A DNA stretch of 64,000 bases from CAKZNE01 sp963976435 (GCA_963976435.1 CAXBKQ010000001.1:124001-188000); one strand, 5' to 3'; shown: positions 50,527 to 60,044, numbered from the stretch's first letter. Numbers and translations are program-made. The notes: generated by a model not told the origin, from the sequence alone.

Positions 50527-51488
50527 CAATTCAAAAACTAACACTTTCTCTAGCTAGCCTTGTATTTATCTTTTCATTATCTGCTCAAACGGTATCAGAC
50601 TTTGAAGGTTTTACCTTAGGTGGAGGCTTTGATGATGGCGCGGCAAATCCACTAGGCTATGATTTTATAGATGGAAATGTGGCCTTCGAAAATTATTATG
50701 ATACCAGCTGGGGTGGCTATTGGTCTGGCGGTTTTGCCATCAGCTCCGTTAAGGATAGTAGCACTGCGGGTTTCACCAATTTATTTGCTTGTTTTCCTGG
50801 AACAGGACAGGGGCCCAGCAGCAATTATGCGGTGGCCAATAATTTTGCGAAAGCCAAATTACAAGGCAATGCCAAAGGAAAATTAATTGACGGTCTATAT
50901 ATCAGTAATTCAACCTTTGCTGTTTTGAGTATGAGAAACGGTGATAATTTTGCTAAAAAGTTTGGCGGGGCCGATGGTAATGATCCAGATTGGTTTAAAA
51001 TTGAAGTCTTTGGCTTAAAGGATGGCAATGCTACAGACACAGTGGAGTTTTATTTAGCAGATTTTAGGTTCAGCGATAATTCTCAAGACTATATTGTGGA
51101 AGATTGGCAGTGGTTAGACCTAAAACCATTAGGAAATGTAGATGAAGTATTATTTGTTCTGAGCTCCAGTGATACAGGTTCACAAGGCATGAATACTCCA
51201 GCATTTTTTGCCATCGACAATTTCAAAACCTTAGATAGTGGCTTGGATTTAGACATTGCCCCAATGGCAAGCTTTAGTGTTTATCCAAATCCAGCACAAA
51301 ACCACATTAATTTTTCAGAGGGAAATGAAGACTTGGATATTGAAATTTTTAATGCCAGTGGTGAAATTGTTTGGACAGGTAAAATCAACAATCGTGGAAT
51401 TGACATTAGTAATTGGAAAAAGGGTATGTATTTATTGAGGGGCAGCAAGTCTGGGAAATCCATCCATCACCGATTTATAGTCGAATAA
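50523..51488 (+). CDS. DUF4465 T9SS-secreted protein
   Basis: A 321-residue protein overlapping the btuB stop (ATGA). Signal peptide (cut near SAQ, 22), DUF4465 domain (about 25-235; DFEGFTLGGGFDDGAANPLGYDFIDGNVAFENYYDTSWGGYWSGGFAISS is a strong signature) and a T9SS type A sorting domain (about 250-321; FSVYPNPAQNHINF). DUF4465 genes sit in B12 uptake loci of Bacteroidota; the domain probably forms a surface beta-sandwich, with binding function inferred only. Confidence 0.88.
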   Translation: MTIQKLTLSLASLVFIFSLSAQTVSDFEGFTLGGGFDDGAANPLGYDFIDGNVAFENYYDTSWGGYWSGGFAISSVKDSSTAGFTNLFACFPGTGQGPSSNYAVANNFAKAKLQGNAKGKLIDGLYISNSTFAVLSMRNGDNFAKKFGGADGNDPDWFKIEVFGLKDGNATDTVEFYLADFRFSDNSQDYIVEDWQWLDLKPLGNVDEVLFVLSSSDTGSQGMNTPAFFAIDNFKTLDSGLDLDIAPMASFSVYPNPAQNHINFSEGNEDLDIEIFNASGEIVWTGKINNRGIDISNWKKGMYLLRGSKSGKSIHHRFIVE

Positions 51489-51503
51489 AGAGAATCTTAA
51501 TTC

Positions 51504-52478
51504 ATGAATAAGTATATAATCCTATTTTCTTTGGCCTATTCTTCTATGCTAGGACAATACGCAGCCCCTGCAGGAATGCCCGGTACTAGCGCTATTCATA
51601 AGGATAGTAGCGTTTTTAAATCTTGGGCCAAGCATTCCCAAATTTTTAGAGGCCCAATGGACATTAGTGATCCATCTTTAGGTTATCCTAGTATTGGAGA
51701 TTCAAGCTCTTGCCTTGGGAAGTCTAATGGTATGCTGGTGAGTTTAGGGGATGGAGGGGAGGCTATACTTAGTTTTGAATTACCGATTTTTAACGGACCA
51801 TCCTGGGATTTCGCGGTTTTTGAAAATAGCTTTGTGAATGATTTTTTGGAATTAGCTTTTGTGGAAGTTAGTTCAGATGGTCAAAATTTTTTCCGTTTTC
51901 CCGCATCTTCTTTGACTCAGGATAGCAGCCAAATTGGAAGTTTTGGAACCATAGATGCTCGCAAAGTGAATAATTTGGCCGGAAAATATGAGGCGAATTA
52001 TGGTACTCCTTTCGATTTAGAAGAATTAGCCAATATTCCTGGATTAGACCTTCAAAATATTAGTCACATTAAAATTATAGATGTTATAGGTAGCCTAAAC
52101 CCTTTATATGCCAGTTTGGATACAGCAGGGAATTTTATAAATGATCCATGGCCCACGCCTTTTCCATCCTCTGGTTTTGATTTAGAATCCGTTGGTGTAA
52201 TTCACTCCAAAGGATTTGGGATTCAAGAACTGCAATCAAATTTTGAAATATATCCTAATCCAGCCCTAGACTTTATATATTTAAAAAGCCATGATCCAAA
52301 CCTGAACATTGAAGGAATTGAAGTCCTAAACAGCATGGGGCAGGTGATAGAGGAAACGAAAAAGGAAATTATCCGAAATGACTTTAGGATAGATCTTGCT
52401 AATTTTGATTCGGGAATATATTTTATACAAATTCAAATGGGAGCGGATATTAGTTATTATAAATTCCAGATTTTATAA
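51504..52478 (+). CDS. T9SS-secreted cell-surface protein of the cobalamin locus
   Basis: A 324-residue protein with a signal peptide (cut near LGQ, 18), a beta-rich domain (about 25-235) and a T9SS type A sorting domain (about 247-324; FEIYPNPALDFIYL). The middle has GDGGEAILSFELPIFNGPSWDFAVFENSFVNDFLELAFVEVSSDGQNFFRFPASS, a lectin-like or PKD-like pattern seen in proteins often called cell surface protein next to btuB. The start is 15 nt after the DUF4465 stop, and the next ATG shares one base with its stop. Likely role is surface capture of cobalamin or its carrier, by context. Confidence 0.8.
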   Translation: MNKYIILFSLAYSSMLGQYAAPAGMPGTSAIHKDSSVFKSWAKHSQIFRGPMDISDPSLGYPSIGDSSSCLGKSNGMLVSLGDGGEAILSFELPIFNGPSWDFAVFENSFVNDFLELAFVEVSSDGQNFFRFPASSLTQDSSQIGSFGTIDARKVNNLAGKYEANYGTPFDLEELANIPGLDLQNISHIKIIDVIGSLNPLYASLDTAGNFINDPWPTPFPSSGFDLESVGVIHSKGFGIQELQSNFEIYPNPALDFIYLKSHDPNLNIEGIEVLNSMGQVIEETKKEIIRNDFRIDLANFDSGIYFIQIQMGADISYYKFQIL

Positions 52479-53515
52479 TGAAATTTTCAAAGTCTTTAAT
52501 TTTTTCGTTTTTCACCTTTTTGGTCCTTTGTTCTTGCCGGAGCGACAAACCACCTGTGCTGGTGAATGGTCCTTCAGTGTCTGGTTCCAATAGGGTTTGG
52601 ATATGTAATGAAGGGAATTTTCAACAGGCAAATTCTGAGCTAGGAATTTACAATCCCGAAAACAAAGAGTATAGCCCTGAGGTCTATAAAGCAGCTAATC
52701 TCAACAGTCCTGGAGATGTTCTCCAATCTCTAAACTTTTATAATGGATTGGCCTATTTGATTGTAAACAATTCTGGGAAAATTATTGTCGTCGATACTTC
52801 TAGTTTCCAAGTTCAAAAGCTTATTAGCGGCTTTACCTCACCAAGATATATGCTTCCAGTAGGCCCATTTAAAGCTTATGTAAGCGATTTATATGCGGAT
52901 GCAATTAGCATATTAGATCTAGAAAAAGATTCCATTATTGGAAATATAGCTTGTGGTCAATGGACAGAAAAAATGCTGCAATTTCAAAACAAGGTGTTTG
53001 TAAGTACTGCACAGCACGATCAGCTATTTGTAATTGACGCACTTACAGATCAATTAATAGACAGCATTCCATTGGCTTATGGATCAAACAGTTTGGTTTT
53101 AGATAAAAACAATAAACTTTGGGTTTTATGCTCTGGATCTCCATCCGAAAATAAAGCTGCTGGTCTTTTTAAAATTGATCCCAATTCCCATCAGATTTTA
53201 TCCCAATGGCCAATGGATCAAACAAAGTTAGCCTCTCATTTAAGTATCAATTCAAAGGGGGATGAGATTTACTTTTTATATAAAGACCTTTTTAAAATGA
53301 AAATTAGTGACCAAGATTTGCCTAGTACTGCCTTTTATCCTGCAAATTCTAGAATTTTTTATGGGCTAAATATTGATCCCTTAAGAAATGAAATTTACTT
53401 GGCAGATCCCATCGATTTTGTTCAAAAGGGTCTGGCTATTCGCTTGGATAGTAATGCCAATCTATTGTCGACTTTTAGAACTGGTTTTAATCCAAATGGT
53501 TTCTATTTTGAATAA
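52478..53515 (+). CDS. YncE/BtuG-like beta-propeller lipoprotein
   Basis: A 345-residue lipoprotein (lipobox VLCSC) with a YncE-like seven-bladed propeller: repeated units such as GLAYLIVNNSGKIIVVDTSSFQVQKLI, AYVSDLYADAISILDLEKDSIIG and VFVSTAQHDQLFVIDALTDQLIDSI. In Bacteroides, BtuG is a surface propeller lipoprotein encoded beside btuB that binds cobalamin very tightly and hands it to BtuB. Domain type, anchoring and locus position match that role. The ATG shares one base with the previous stop. Direct homology to BtuG is not proven from sequence alone. Confidence 0.8.
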   Translation: MKFSKSLIFSFFTFLVLCSCRSDKPPVLVNGPSVSGSNRVWICNEGNFQQANSELGIYNPENKEYSPEVYKAANLNSPGDVLQSLNFYNGLAYLIVNNSGKIIVVDTSSFQVQKLISGFTSPRYMLPVGPFKAYVSDLYADAISILDLEKDSIIGNIACGQWTEKMLQFQNKVFVSTAQHDQLFVIDALTDQLIDSIPLAYGSNSLVLDKNNKLWVLCSGSPSENKAAGLFKIDPNSHQILSQWPMDQTKLASHLSINSKGDEIYFLYKDLFKMKISDQDLPSTAFYPANSRIFYGLNIDPLRNEIYLADPIDFVQKGLAIRLDSNANLLSTFRTGFNPNGFYFE

Positions 53516-54236
53516 TCAAAAGTCTATATTTCATTGGAGTGGTGGAAAAGATTGCGCCTTGGCACTTTATAAACTTCATCAAAATCCAGCATTTGATATC
53601 CAGGAATTATGGACTAGCTTAAGCCAAGAGTATAAGAGAGTAAGCATGCACGGTGTTTCAGAGAATTTATTGGATAAACAGGCGCTAGCATTGGGTTTAC
53701 CCTTGAAAAAGATTTTTCTTAAGGAAGGAATTAAAATGGAAGATTATAATTCTACCATGTCTGAAAACTACCAAACTGCAAAGGATAAAGGTCAGCTGCA
53801 TCATATTTTTGGTGATATATTTTTGGAAGATTTAAAAAATTATAGAGAAGGTCAATTAGGGAAGAAGGGTTTAAAAGGTGTATATCCACTCTGGAATTTA
53901 AATAGCCACCGTCTTGTTTCTGAATTTATAGAATTAGGATTTAAAGCTGTAGTGGTTTGTATTGATAGCCGGAAATTGGATAAAGGGTTTTTAGGTAGAA
54001 ATTTAGATCAACAATTCCTTGCAGATCTTCCCAAAGAGGTGGATTGTTGTGGTGAAAATGGAGAGTTTCACAGTTTTGTTTACGATGGACCTATCTTTAA
54101 AAACCCTATTGATTTTAAAATTGGACAAAGTGTTTTTAAAGAGTACAGCTTAGCCCTTGAGAGTAAAAATGATTGTTTTAAAGAGCCTGAAATGGGTAAA
54201 GCAGGGTTTTGGTTTTGTGATTTAGAGGAATCGTAA
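53496..54236 (+). CDS. DUF71/COG2102 ATP-pyrophosphatase (Dph6-like), probable B12 salvage enzyme
   Basis: About 246 residues from ATG 53496 (TTG 53508 is the alternative), overlapping the propeller gene by 20 bases. PP-loop SGGKDCALALYKL near the N-terminus binds ATP. MHGVSENLLDKQALALGLPLKKI, HIFGDIFLEDLKNYRE and CGENGEFHSFVYDGPIF are the DUF71 family signatures; GENGEFHS marks the amidating active site. Eukaryotic members make diphthamide, which bacteria lack; comparative genomics has linked a bacterial subgroup to B12 salvage. Its place in a riboswitch-led btuB operon fits that. It could amidate a corrinoid side chain, but this is inference. Confidence 0.85.
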   Translation: MVSILNNQKSIFHWSGGKDCALALYKLHQNPAFDIQELWTSLSQEYKRVSMHGVSENLLDKQALALGLPLKKIFLKEGIKMEDYNSTMSENYQTAKDKGQLHHIFGDIFLEDLKNYREGQLGKKGLKGVYPLWNLNSHRLVSEFIELGFKAVVVCIDSRKLDKGFLGRNLDQQFLADLPKEVDCCGENGEFHSFVYDGPIFKNPIDFKIGQSVFKEYSLALESKNDCFKEPEMGKAGFWFCDLEES

Positions 54237-54239
54237 ATA

Positions 54240-54794
54240 ATGAAAGAAGATAGCCAGCTTTATTTTGTAGCCATAGTTCCAGATAATAAAACAGTGGAGA
54301 AAATTTCTATTTTGAAGGATATATTTTCTGAAAATTATAATAGTAAAGCCTCTTTAAATTCTCTACCTCATATCACCCTTCATATGCCTTTTTGGTGGCG
54401 AGATAAAAAAATAGATTTCCTAATTAAACTCTTATCCAGGATTGCGGAAGAAAGCCATGATTTTGGAATACAATTAAAAGGCTTTGGCAGTTTTCCTCCA
54501 AAAGCAATTTTTTTAGAAGTGGAGGAGAATGATAAACTAAATAAACTTCAGAATAAAATAAAAACATCTTTTAGGCGGGAATTAAAACTCATGAATTCCA
54601 ACTATAAAGATCAGGCATTTCATCCCCATATCACTCTAGCTTTTAGAGATTTATCAAAAGAAAAATACCAAAAAGCCTGGGCGAAATTTAAAGATCAAAA
54701 TTTTGAAGGGAGTTTTAATGCCAATTCCTTGCTGCTGCTAAAACACGATGGAAAGCGTTGGGAAAAGGATAGAGAATTCCCTTTTAAATTCTAA
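54240..54794 (+). CDS. 2H phosphoesterase (LigT-like, 2'-5' RNA ligase family)
   Basis: A 184-residue protein with both HxTx motifs of the 2H superfamily: PHITLHMPF near residue 44 and HPHITLAF near residue 130. Fits LigT/YjcG-type enzymes acting on 2',3'-cyclic or 2'-5'-linked phosphates. It begins 3 nt after the DUF71 stop and may be co-transcribed with the B12 genes, though no B12 role is known for it. Its end overlaps the convergent DUF885 gene by 4 bases. Confidence 0.85.
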   Translation: MKEDSQLYFVAIVPDNKTVEKISILKDIFSENYNSKASLNSLPHITLHMPFWWRDKKIDFLIKLLSRIAEESHDFGIQLKGFGSFPPKAIFLEVEENDKLNKLQNKIKTSFRRELKLMNSNYKDQAFHPHITLAFRDLSKEKYQKAWAKFKDQNFEGSFNANSLLLLKHDGKRWEKDREFPFKF

Positions 54795-56527
54795 TTCGAT
54801 TGGATATAGAGATTCACTTCCTCTTCAAGTATGGGCAAGGGTACTGAGCCATTTCTTAAAATTCTATGGTGAAATTCCTGAATATCAAATTTATCACCCA
54901 TTTCTTTCTCTGCTTTTTCCCTTAAGTTTTTGATTGCAATTTCTCCTATTTTATAACTTATCGCCTGCCCGGGCCATCCTATATAACGGTCTATTTCTGT
55001 GTTCACTTCATGAATGGAAAGGGCTGTATTTTCACTTAAAAAAGCTACAGCTTCATCCCTCGACCAAGCTTTGTAGTGAATTCCAACATCCACCACCAGG
55101 CGGCAGGCTCTCCACATTTCATAGGTATATCTTCCAAATAGTTCATATGGACTTTGATACATACTCATCTCTTCCCCTAAAAATTCACAATACAATGCCC
55201 AGCCTTCTCCAAAGGCACTTATATAGTAAAGGTTTCTAAATTCTGGTAATCCGGGAATTTCGGAAGCTAGGGTAGTTTGTAGGTGGTGACCTGGAACGGC
55301 TTCATGCAGGGTTAATGCCGGTAAGGTGTATAGAGTTCTACTCGACAGGCTATAAGTATTCACCCAGTATTTCCCTGGCACTCCCTTTTTAGTATCACCA
55401 TGAACATATCGTCCACTAGTATAGCTCGCGGCAATTTCATCAGGAACAGCTTCAACTACAAAGGGTAGTTCATAAAGTGTATGGAAATAATTAGGTAAAA
55501 GGTTTTCCGCCCTTCTGCTTATTTCCTCCGCTTTCGCTAATAAAGCTTCGGCACTATCTGCATAAAATCTACTATCTGTTCTTAGGAAGTAGAGGAAGTC
55601 CTTATAATCACCTTCAAAATTGAGGTCTTTAATAATTTTTTCCATTTTGGAATGAATCCTTTCCACCTCCAATTTCCCCAAATTAAATACAGAATCTGGA
55701 GATATGTCCATGGTGGCGTAGTAGGCCAAACGGTCTTCATAATAGGCCCTGCCATTTGGTAAAGAACTAACGCTAATATCTGTAGGACATTGAGGTAGAT
55801 AATAAACCTGTAAGAATATAAATAGCCTTTGGTAAGCGGGGATTATTTGTTTTTTAATGATCGCCTTGCCATCTTCAACTAAAACTTGTTTTTCAAAATC
55901 ACTCAACGAATCGGGTAAATTGTAAAGAGGCTTCATAAAAGGATTTTCCTCTTCATCCTGATTTATCCACTGATCTAAAAGCTTAATATTATTTTCCACT
56001 ACTATCTTGGGTGGTAATATTTTAAACTCTAGTCCGTATTTCATTAAAGTTATATAGTGATCCATATAATCAACAAAGGAGGGAAGCCATCTGAGATAAT
56101 CTTCATAATCCTCCTTAAAATAAAAGGGTAGTGAAGGCAGAAAATAGGTTGGGGCATTGTAAAAGCCACCCTCGGCATTAAAGGGAATGAGGAACATTTT
56201 ATAATCAATCTGACTAATTTGGTCTTTGATTTTTAATTCCATTATAGACTTAGAAATTCTTTCTTGCCGACTTAAATCTGAATTCGGAATGGAGTTTAAT
56301 TTTCTTAATGCCGACTTGTATTTATCGCCAATAGATTCATATTCAAACATTTCCACCGTGTAAATTACATCTGGATGGAATCCATTCCACAAAATCAAAT
56401 TTGGATTTAATTGTTGATCAATAAATTTCACCTCATTAAAAATCCTTTCCAAGCGTTGGGAAGAGTTGGCCTGTGAAAAGAGGTTTATGAATAGAAAAGT
56501 AAAAAGAAGGGTGAAGACCTTTTTCAT
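54791..56527 (-). CDS. DUF885 family metallopeptidase, exported
   Basis: About 578 residues from ATG 56527, which begins the signal peptide (KKVFTLLFTFLFINLFSQ); the ATG at 56554 adds 9 residues. DUF885 region spans most of the protein, with the metal motif LHEAVPGHHLQTTLASE (HExxxxHH type) around residue 425, GEGWALYCEFLG and AISYKIGEIAIKNLRE. Members are probable zinc peptidases in the periplasm; substrate unknown. It follows the PBP gene with a short gap and may be co-transcribed. Confidence 0.85.
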   Translation of the reverse strand: MKKVFTLLFTFLFINLFSQANSSQRLERIFNEVKFIDQQLNPNLILWNGFHPDVIYTVEMFEYESIGDKYKSALRKLNSIPNSDLSRQERISKSIMELKIKDQISQIDYKMFLIPFNAEGGFYNAPTYFLPSLPFYFKEDYEDYLRWLPSFVDYMDHYITLMKYGLEFKILPPKIVVENNIKLLDQWINQDEEENPFMKPLYNLPDSLSDFEKQVLVEDGKAIIKKQIIPAYQRLFIFLQVYYLPQCPTDISVSSLPNGRAYYEDRLAYYATMDISPDSVFNLGKLEVERIHSKMEKIIKDLNFEGDYKDFLYFLRTDSRFYADSAEALLAKAEEISRRAENLLPNYFHTLYELPFVVEAVPDEIAASYTSGRYVHGDTKKGVPGKYWVNTYSLSSRTLYTLPALTLHEAVPGHHLQTTLASEIPGLPEFRNLYYISAFGEGWALYCEFLGEEMSMYQSPYELFGRYTYEMWRACRLVVDVGIHYKAWSRDEAVAFLSENTALSIHEVNTEIDRYIGWPGQAISYKIGEIAIKNLREKAEKEMGDKFDIQEFHHRILRNGSVPLPILEEEVNLYIQSN

Positions 56528-56566
56528 TCGGGAATAGATTCTTATTTTATACATAATGGAAATGAC

Positions 56567-58858
56567 CTATTGGAGCTCTTCCTTTTTTCTGCCCAGCAGT
56601 CTATCTAGCAAAGATCTTTTTTTAGAATTCCTTTTTTCGCCATTATTAATATCAAATATATCAATGATTTTCTCCAAGGAGTTTTTTTCTTTAAAATCTG
56701 GGCAATTTAAGGAGTTTACAACCGAAGAATCTTCGAAATCAAAGCTCTGAAAAATCTCCCTTTTTAGCTTAGCATCCTTTTGAGCATAATTTAAGGTTAA
56801 TCCCACCAAGGGTAGAGCTAATCTTCCTCCGGAGCCTAAAGAACCACTATTAAAATGAATAGCAGGTGATGAGGCCCCCACACGAGTAACCATTACAAGT
56901 TTGGGAGTATAGCAAGCAAACCAAGCATCAGAAAAATCCTGGGCTGTACCTGTTTTACCACAAATCTGATTTTTAATAGAATAAGATCCAGTCATTGCTT
57001 TTCCAGTACCTTCCAGAATAGCCTTTCTTAAAATCCTATTCATTTGATCCGCAATATTATCGTCTAGGATTGGCTCCATTTCTGGTCTGCTTTTATGTTG
57101 GTAAATGATTTCTCCATCTGCAGATTTTATTTCCTCAATCATATAAGGCTCTACTTTTTTTCCTCCATTGGCAAAGGCGGAATAGGCGATAGACAATTCG
57201 TAAACACTGGCATTTGCTGTTCCCAAAGCTGTGGAGGGCAGGTTTTTAAGACTTGATGAAAAACCCATTTTTTTCCATTGATAATCAAGTTTTTCGAAAT
57301 CTAATTCTTGAAAAAGATTTACTGTAGGGATGTTTAGGGAGTTCGCCAAAGAGGCGGCAAAAGAATATTTTCCACCAAAATTTCCCGAATAGTTTTTAGG
57401 AGCCCAATTATTATAATCTGGAAAGTATATTGAATCATTAGATAAATAATCACAAGCTTCAAAACCATTGGCCAGGGCAGTGGAGTAGAGTATAGGCTTA
57501 AAGGTTGAAGCCAACTGTCGCTTAGCCATAATTTGATCATTCGGCTGGGTTCTAAAATCTATTCCACCAATATAACATCTTAATGCTCCTGTATTTGGAT
57601 CTAGACCTATTAATCCAGCATGAAGAAGAGTCATATCCACTTTAAGGCTATCATAAACGGAAATTGAATCTGTATAGAATCCATCCCAAGAAAATACTTC
57701 CTGTTTTGAAGCTAAATCAGCCTTAGACTCAAGGCCTAGTGATTTTAGTCTCCTTTTAATCATCTTATCCAAAGTCTTGGAGGAAGATCCTCTTTGATAT
57801 TGCCGATTTAACTCTTGTTGCATTTTACCCAAATGCTTCTTAAAAGCCAGCAATGCATGGTCTTGCAATTCCTTACTTAATGTTGTTTTAATTACTAAAC
57901 CATCCTTTATTGGGTCCCACTTTTTACCAGTTTTCTTTTCAATATCCTCTAAAATTTCATCCAACTCCTTTCGTGCTTGGTAAATAAAATAGTTGGCCGG
58001 ACCTTGGGTTTGGAGATTTAGGTAGGCTAAATTCAAATCTTTGGCGCTTAGCTTTTCAAATTCAGCGTCTTTTAGGTACCCATATTTATTCATTTGAGCC
58101 AAAACAGTATTTCTTCTCGACAGGGCATTTTCGGGTTTCAACCTTGGATTGTAGTATGTATTTGCCTTGAGTATGCCTACGAGCACTGCAGATTCTTCAA
58201 GTCTCAACTGACCAACATCTTTATTGTAATAGCGCTGAGCTGCAGCCTGGATACCGAATACATTTTCTCCGAATGGAACAGTATTTAAATAAAGGGCTAA
58301 AATTTCCTTTTTATCATAAATGCTTTCCATTCTATAAGCCAGAATGGCCTCCTTACATTTGTTTACAGGCATTGTTATAGGTCCAAAGCTTTTGCGGCCG
58401 TACATATTTTTAGCTAGCTGCTGAGAAATGGTGCTTCCACCGCCGGTATTTTGATTTAATAATAGAGTTTTAAAAAAAACCCGCATTAAACTCCAAGTAT
58501 CAATACCATTATGCTCAAAAAACCTTGCATCTTCCGTTGCTACAAGTGCATCAATTAAATGTTGAGGAATATCAGAGTAGTCTACATTAGTCCGGTTTTC
58601 GGCAAATATTTTACCAATGGTTTTTCCTTCTTTACTTTGAATTATGGAAGCAGTTTCATTCTGAAAATCTTTAATTTCCTGCTCTGAATATAGGTGGCCA
58701 AAGAAGCCATAATTCACGCTGGCAATAAAAATCAACACTAAAAGACCCAGAATTAAAAATGATTTTAAAAAGAAAAAGAATATTCTTTTTGTAATATTTT
58801 TTTTGGCCTTATTCCCCTTTTTTGGAGTTCTTTTCTTTTTAGACTTGGTTTTACTCAA
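56567..58858 (-). CDS. Penicillin-binding protein 1A (transglycosylase/transpeptidase)
   Basis: A 763-residue bifunctional enzyme that polymerises and cross-links peptidoglycan at the inner membrane. Basic N-terminus, one membrane helix (about 27-47), GT51 domain (about 70-250) with ATEDARFFEHNG and GGGSTISQQLAKN, then a transpeptidase domain with STFKPILYS (SxxK serine), SLANSLNIPT (SxN-like) and CGKTGTAQDFSDAWF (KTG). The C-terminal tail is basic (KKRSLLDRLLGRKKEE). It starts at TTG, 59 nt after upp. Confidence 0.92.
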   Translation of the reverse strand: MSKTKSKKKRTPKKGNKAKKNITKRIFFFFLKSFLILGLLVLIFIASVNYGFFGHLYSEQEIKDFQNETASIIQSKEGKTIGKIFAENRTNVDYSDIPQHLIDALVATEDARFFEHNGIDTWSLMRVFFKTLLLNQNTGGGSTISQQLAKNMYGRKSFGPITMPVNKCKEAILAYRMESIYDKKEILALYLNTVPFGENVFGIQAAAQRYYNKDVGQLRLEESAVLVGILKANTYYNPRLKPENALSRRNTVLAQMNKYGYLKDAEFEKLSAKDLNLAYLNLQTQGPANYFIYQARKELDEILEDIEKKTGKKWDPIKDGLVIKTTLSKELQDHALLAFKKHLGKMQQELNRQYQRGSSSKTLDKMIKRRLKSLGLESKADLASKQEVFSWDGFYTDSISVYDSLKVDMTLLHAGLIGLDPNTGALRCYIGGIDFRTQPNDQIMAKRQLASTFKPILYSTALANGFEACDYLSNDSIYFPDYNNWAPKNYSGNFGGKYSFAASLANSLNIPTVNLFQELDFEKLDYQWKKMGFSSSLKNLPSTALGTANASVYELSIAYSAFANGGKKVEPYMIEEIKSADGEIIYQHKSRPEMEPILDDNIADQMNRILRKAILEGTGKAMTGSYSIKNQICGKTGTAQDFSDAWFACYTPKLVMVTRVGASSPAIHFNSGSLGSGGRLALPLVGLTLNYAQKDAKLKREIFQSFDFEDSSVVNSLNCPDFKEKNSLEKIIDIFDINNGEKRNSKKRSLLDRLLGRKKEELQ

Positions 58859-58917
58859 TTGTTTTTTGCTATGGATTTTTAAAAGAACGCTTATCCTTAG
58901 AATATCATTTTCCGAAT

Positions 58918-59568
58918 TTAAACTTTTGGTCCAAAAGCCAAATCTCCAGCATCTCCTAAACCTGGAGAAATATAGAAATTAGTCGTTAGCTCTGGATCTA
59001 ATGCAGCTGTATAAATTTCAAAAGGGATTTTAATTTTATCTTCCAGATAAGAACAAGCTTCGGCAGTTGCTATTAAAGAACTGATTATTAATTTCTGAGG
59101 TCTTTCTTTTTGGCATAAATGATTTATTACTTCCACCATGCTTTTTCCTGTGGCTAGCATTGGGTCAATAAGAATTAGGCTTTTTCCTTCAATACTGGGG
59201 AAAGCAAAATAATCAGCTTGTATTTCAAAATTTACAGGATCGCTATGTTTTCTAGCGGCGCCAACAAATCCACTTTCAGCATTTGGGTAAGCATTTAAGA
59301 AACCATTGTAAAAGGGTAGAGAGGCCCTAAGGATACAAGCCAATACTAATTGATCGGAAATAATATTTTCTTCTGCAGATTTTAAAGGAGTTTGAAGTTT
59401 AATTTTATTAAAGTCTAAAGATTTGGAAATTTCAAAGGCCAATAGAAAACCACATTTTTCCATATTCCTTCTGAATCGCTCTCTATCCTTTTGGATATTA
59501 CTATCCCTAATTTCCCTTATATACTGATTTAGAACAGAATTTACTTCATTCAGGACATTTACTCGCAT
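58918..59568 (-). CDS. upp: Uracil phosphoribosyltransferase
   Basis: A 216-residue cytosolic enzyme making UMP from uracil and PRPP in pyrimidine salvage. PRPP loop ILIDPMLATGKSMVEVI (about residues 130-146), RASLPFYNGF earlier and the uracil-binding C-terminal GLGDAGDLAFGP are all typical. ATG start with TAATTTTG (minus strand, 59573-59580) 4 nt upstream, so the mRNA may be leaderless. Confidence 0.93.
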   Translation of the reverse strand: MRVNVLNEVNSVLNQYIREIRDSNIQKDRERFRRNMEKCGFLLAFEISKSLDFNKIKLQTPLKSAEENIISDQLVLACILRASLPFYNGFLNAYPNAESGFVGAARKHSDPVNFEIQADYFAFPSIEGKSLILIDPMLATGKSMVEVINHLCQKERPQKLIISSLIATAEACSYLEDKIKIPFEIYTAALDPELTTNFYISPGLGDAGDLAFGPKV

Positions 59569-59572
59569 TTCC

Positions 59573-59580
59573 CAAAATTA
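59573..59580 (-). promoter_or_regulatory. -7 box TAATTTTG four bases from the upp start
   Basis: Fits TAnnTTTG and lies 4 nt before the upp ATG. No -33 TTG is visible at the expected spacing, so confidence is limited. Confidence 0.35.
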
Positions 59581-59666
59581 AAGATAAGATTGCTTGGCTA
59601 TGGAGAAGAAATTAAAAATTATAAACTAAAAATGAAAAATAATAACTTGAAGACTGGGCCCTATAC

Positions 59667-60044
59667 TTACTGCCCTTCTAATTTTTCTTCACGAACGGCA
59701 TTTTCTTTAATAAAGGCATTTAGAAAGGATTCGCCTTCACCGCTATAAAGTCCTACTTTGTAAGAAATGGATCCGGCATCATCAAAATATTTGATTTTTA
59801 AGATCACCAATCTTATGCTGTCTTCATCACCATACATCTTGCTGGTATCCAAACAATCGGTGAGTGTGCCTTGTCCGATTTCAAAATCGTCTTTAAAATT
59901 TGCAGGACTCCCATTATTATCCATCACCGAAATTTTATAGAATACACAATTATCGTATTCGTATTTTTCCTGAATTATGGGATATTCTTGTCCTTTAAGG
60001 CCTGAGGCTAAGAGGCTTATAAGTAGAATAAAATAAAATTTCAT
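59667..60044 (-). CDS. Hypothetical secreted protein after the anti-sigma-like gene
   Basis: A 125-residue protein with a signal peptide (hydrophobic 3-15, cut near KGQ, 19). The mature part has two Cys (DNCVFYK and TDCLDTS) that could form a disulfide. No family recognised. It starts 23 nt after the anti-sigma-like gene and is probably the third gene of that operon. ATG start. Confidence 0.65.
   Translation of the reverse strand: MKFYFILLISLLASGLKGQEYPIIQEKYEYDNCVFYKISVMDNNGSPANFKDDFEIGQGTLTDCLDTSKMYGDEDSIRLVILKIKYFDDAGSISYKVGLYSGEGESFLNAFIKENAVREEKLEGQ

Noticed and set aside
54934..55239. Plus-strand 101-codon frame inside the DUF885 gene
   Set aside because: Antisense to a certain coding region with a conserved metal motif.
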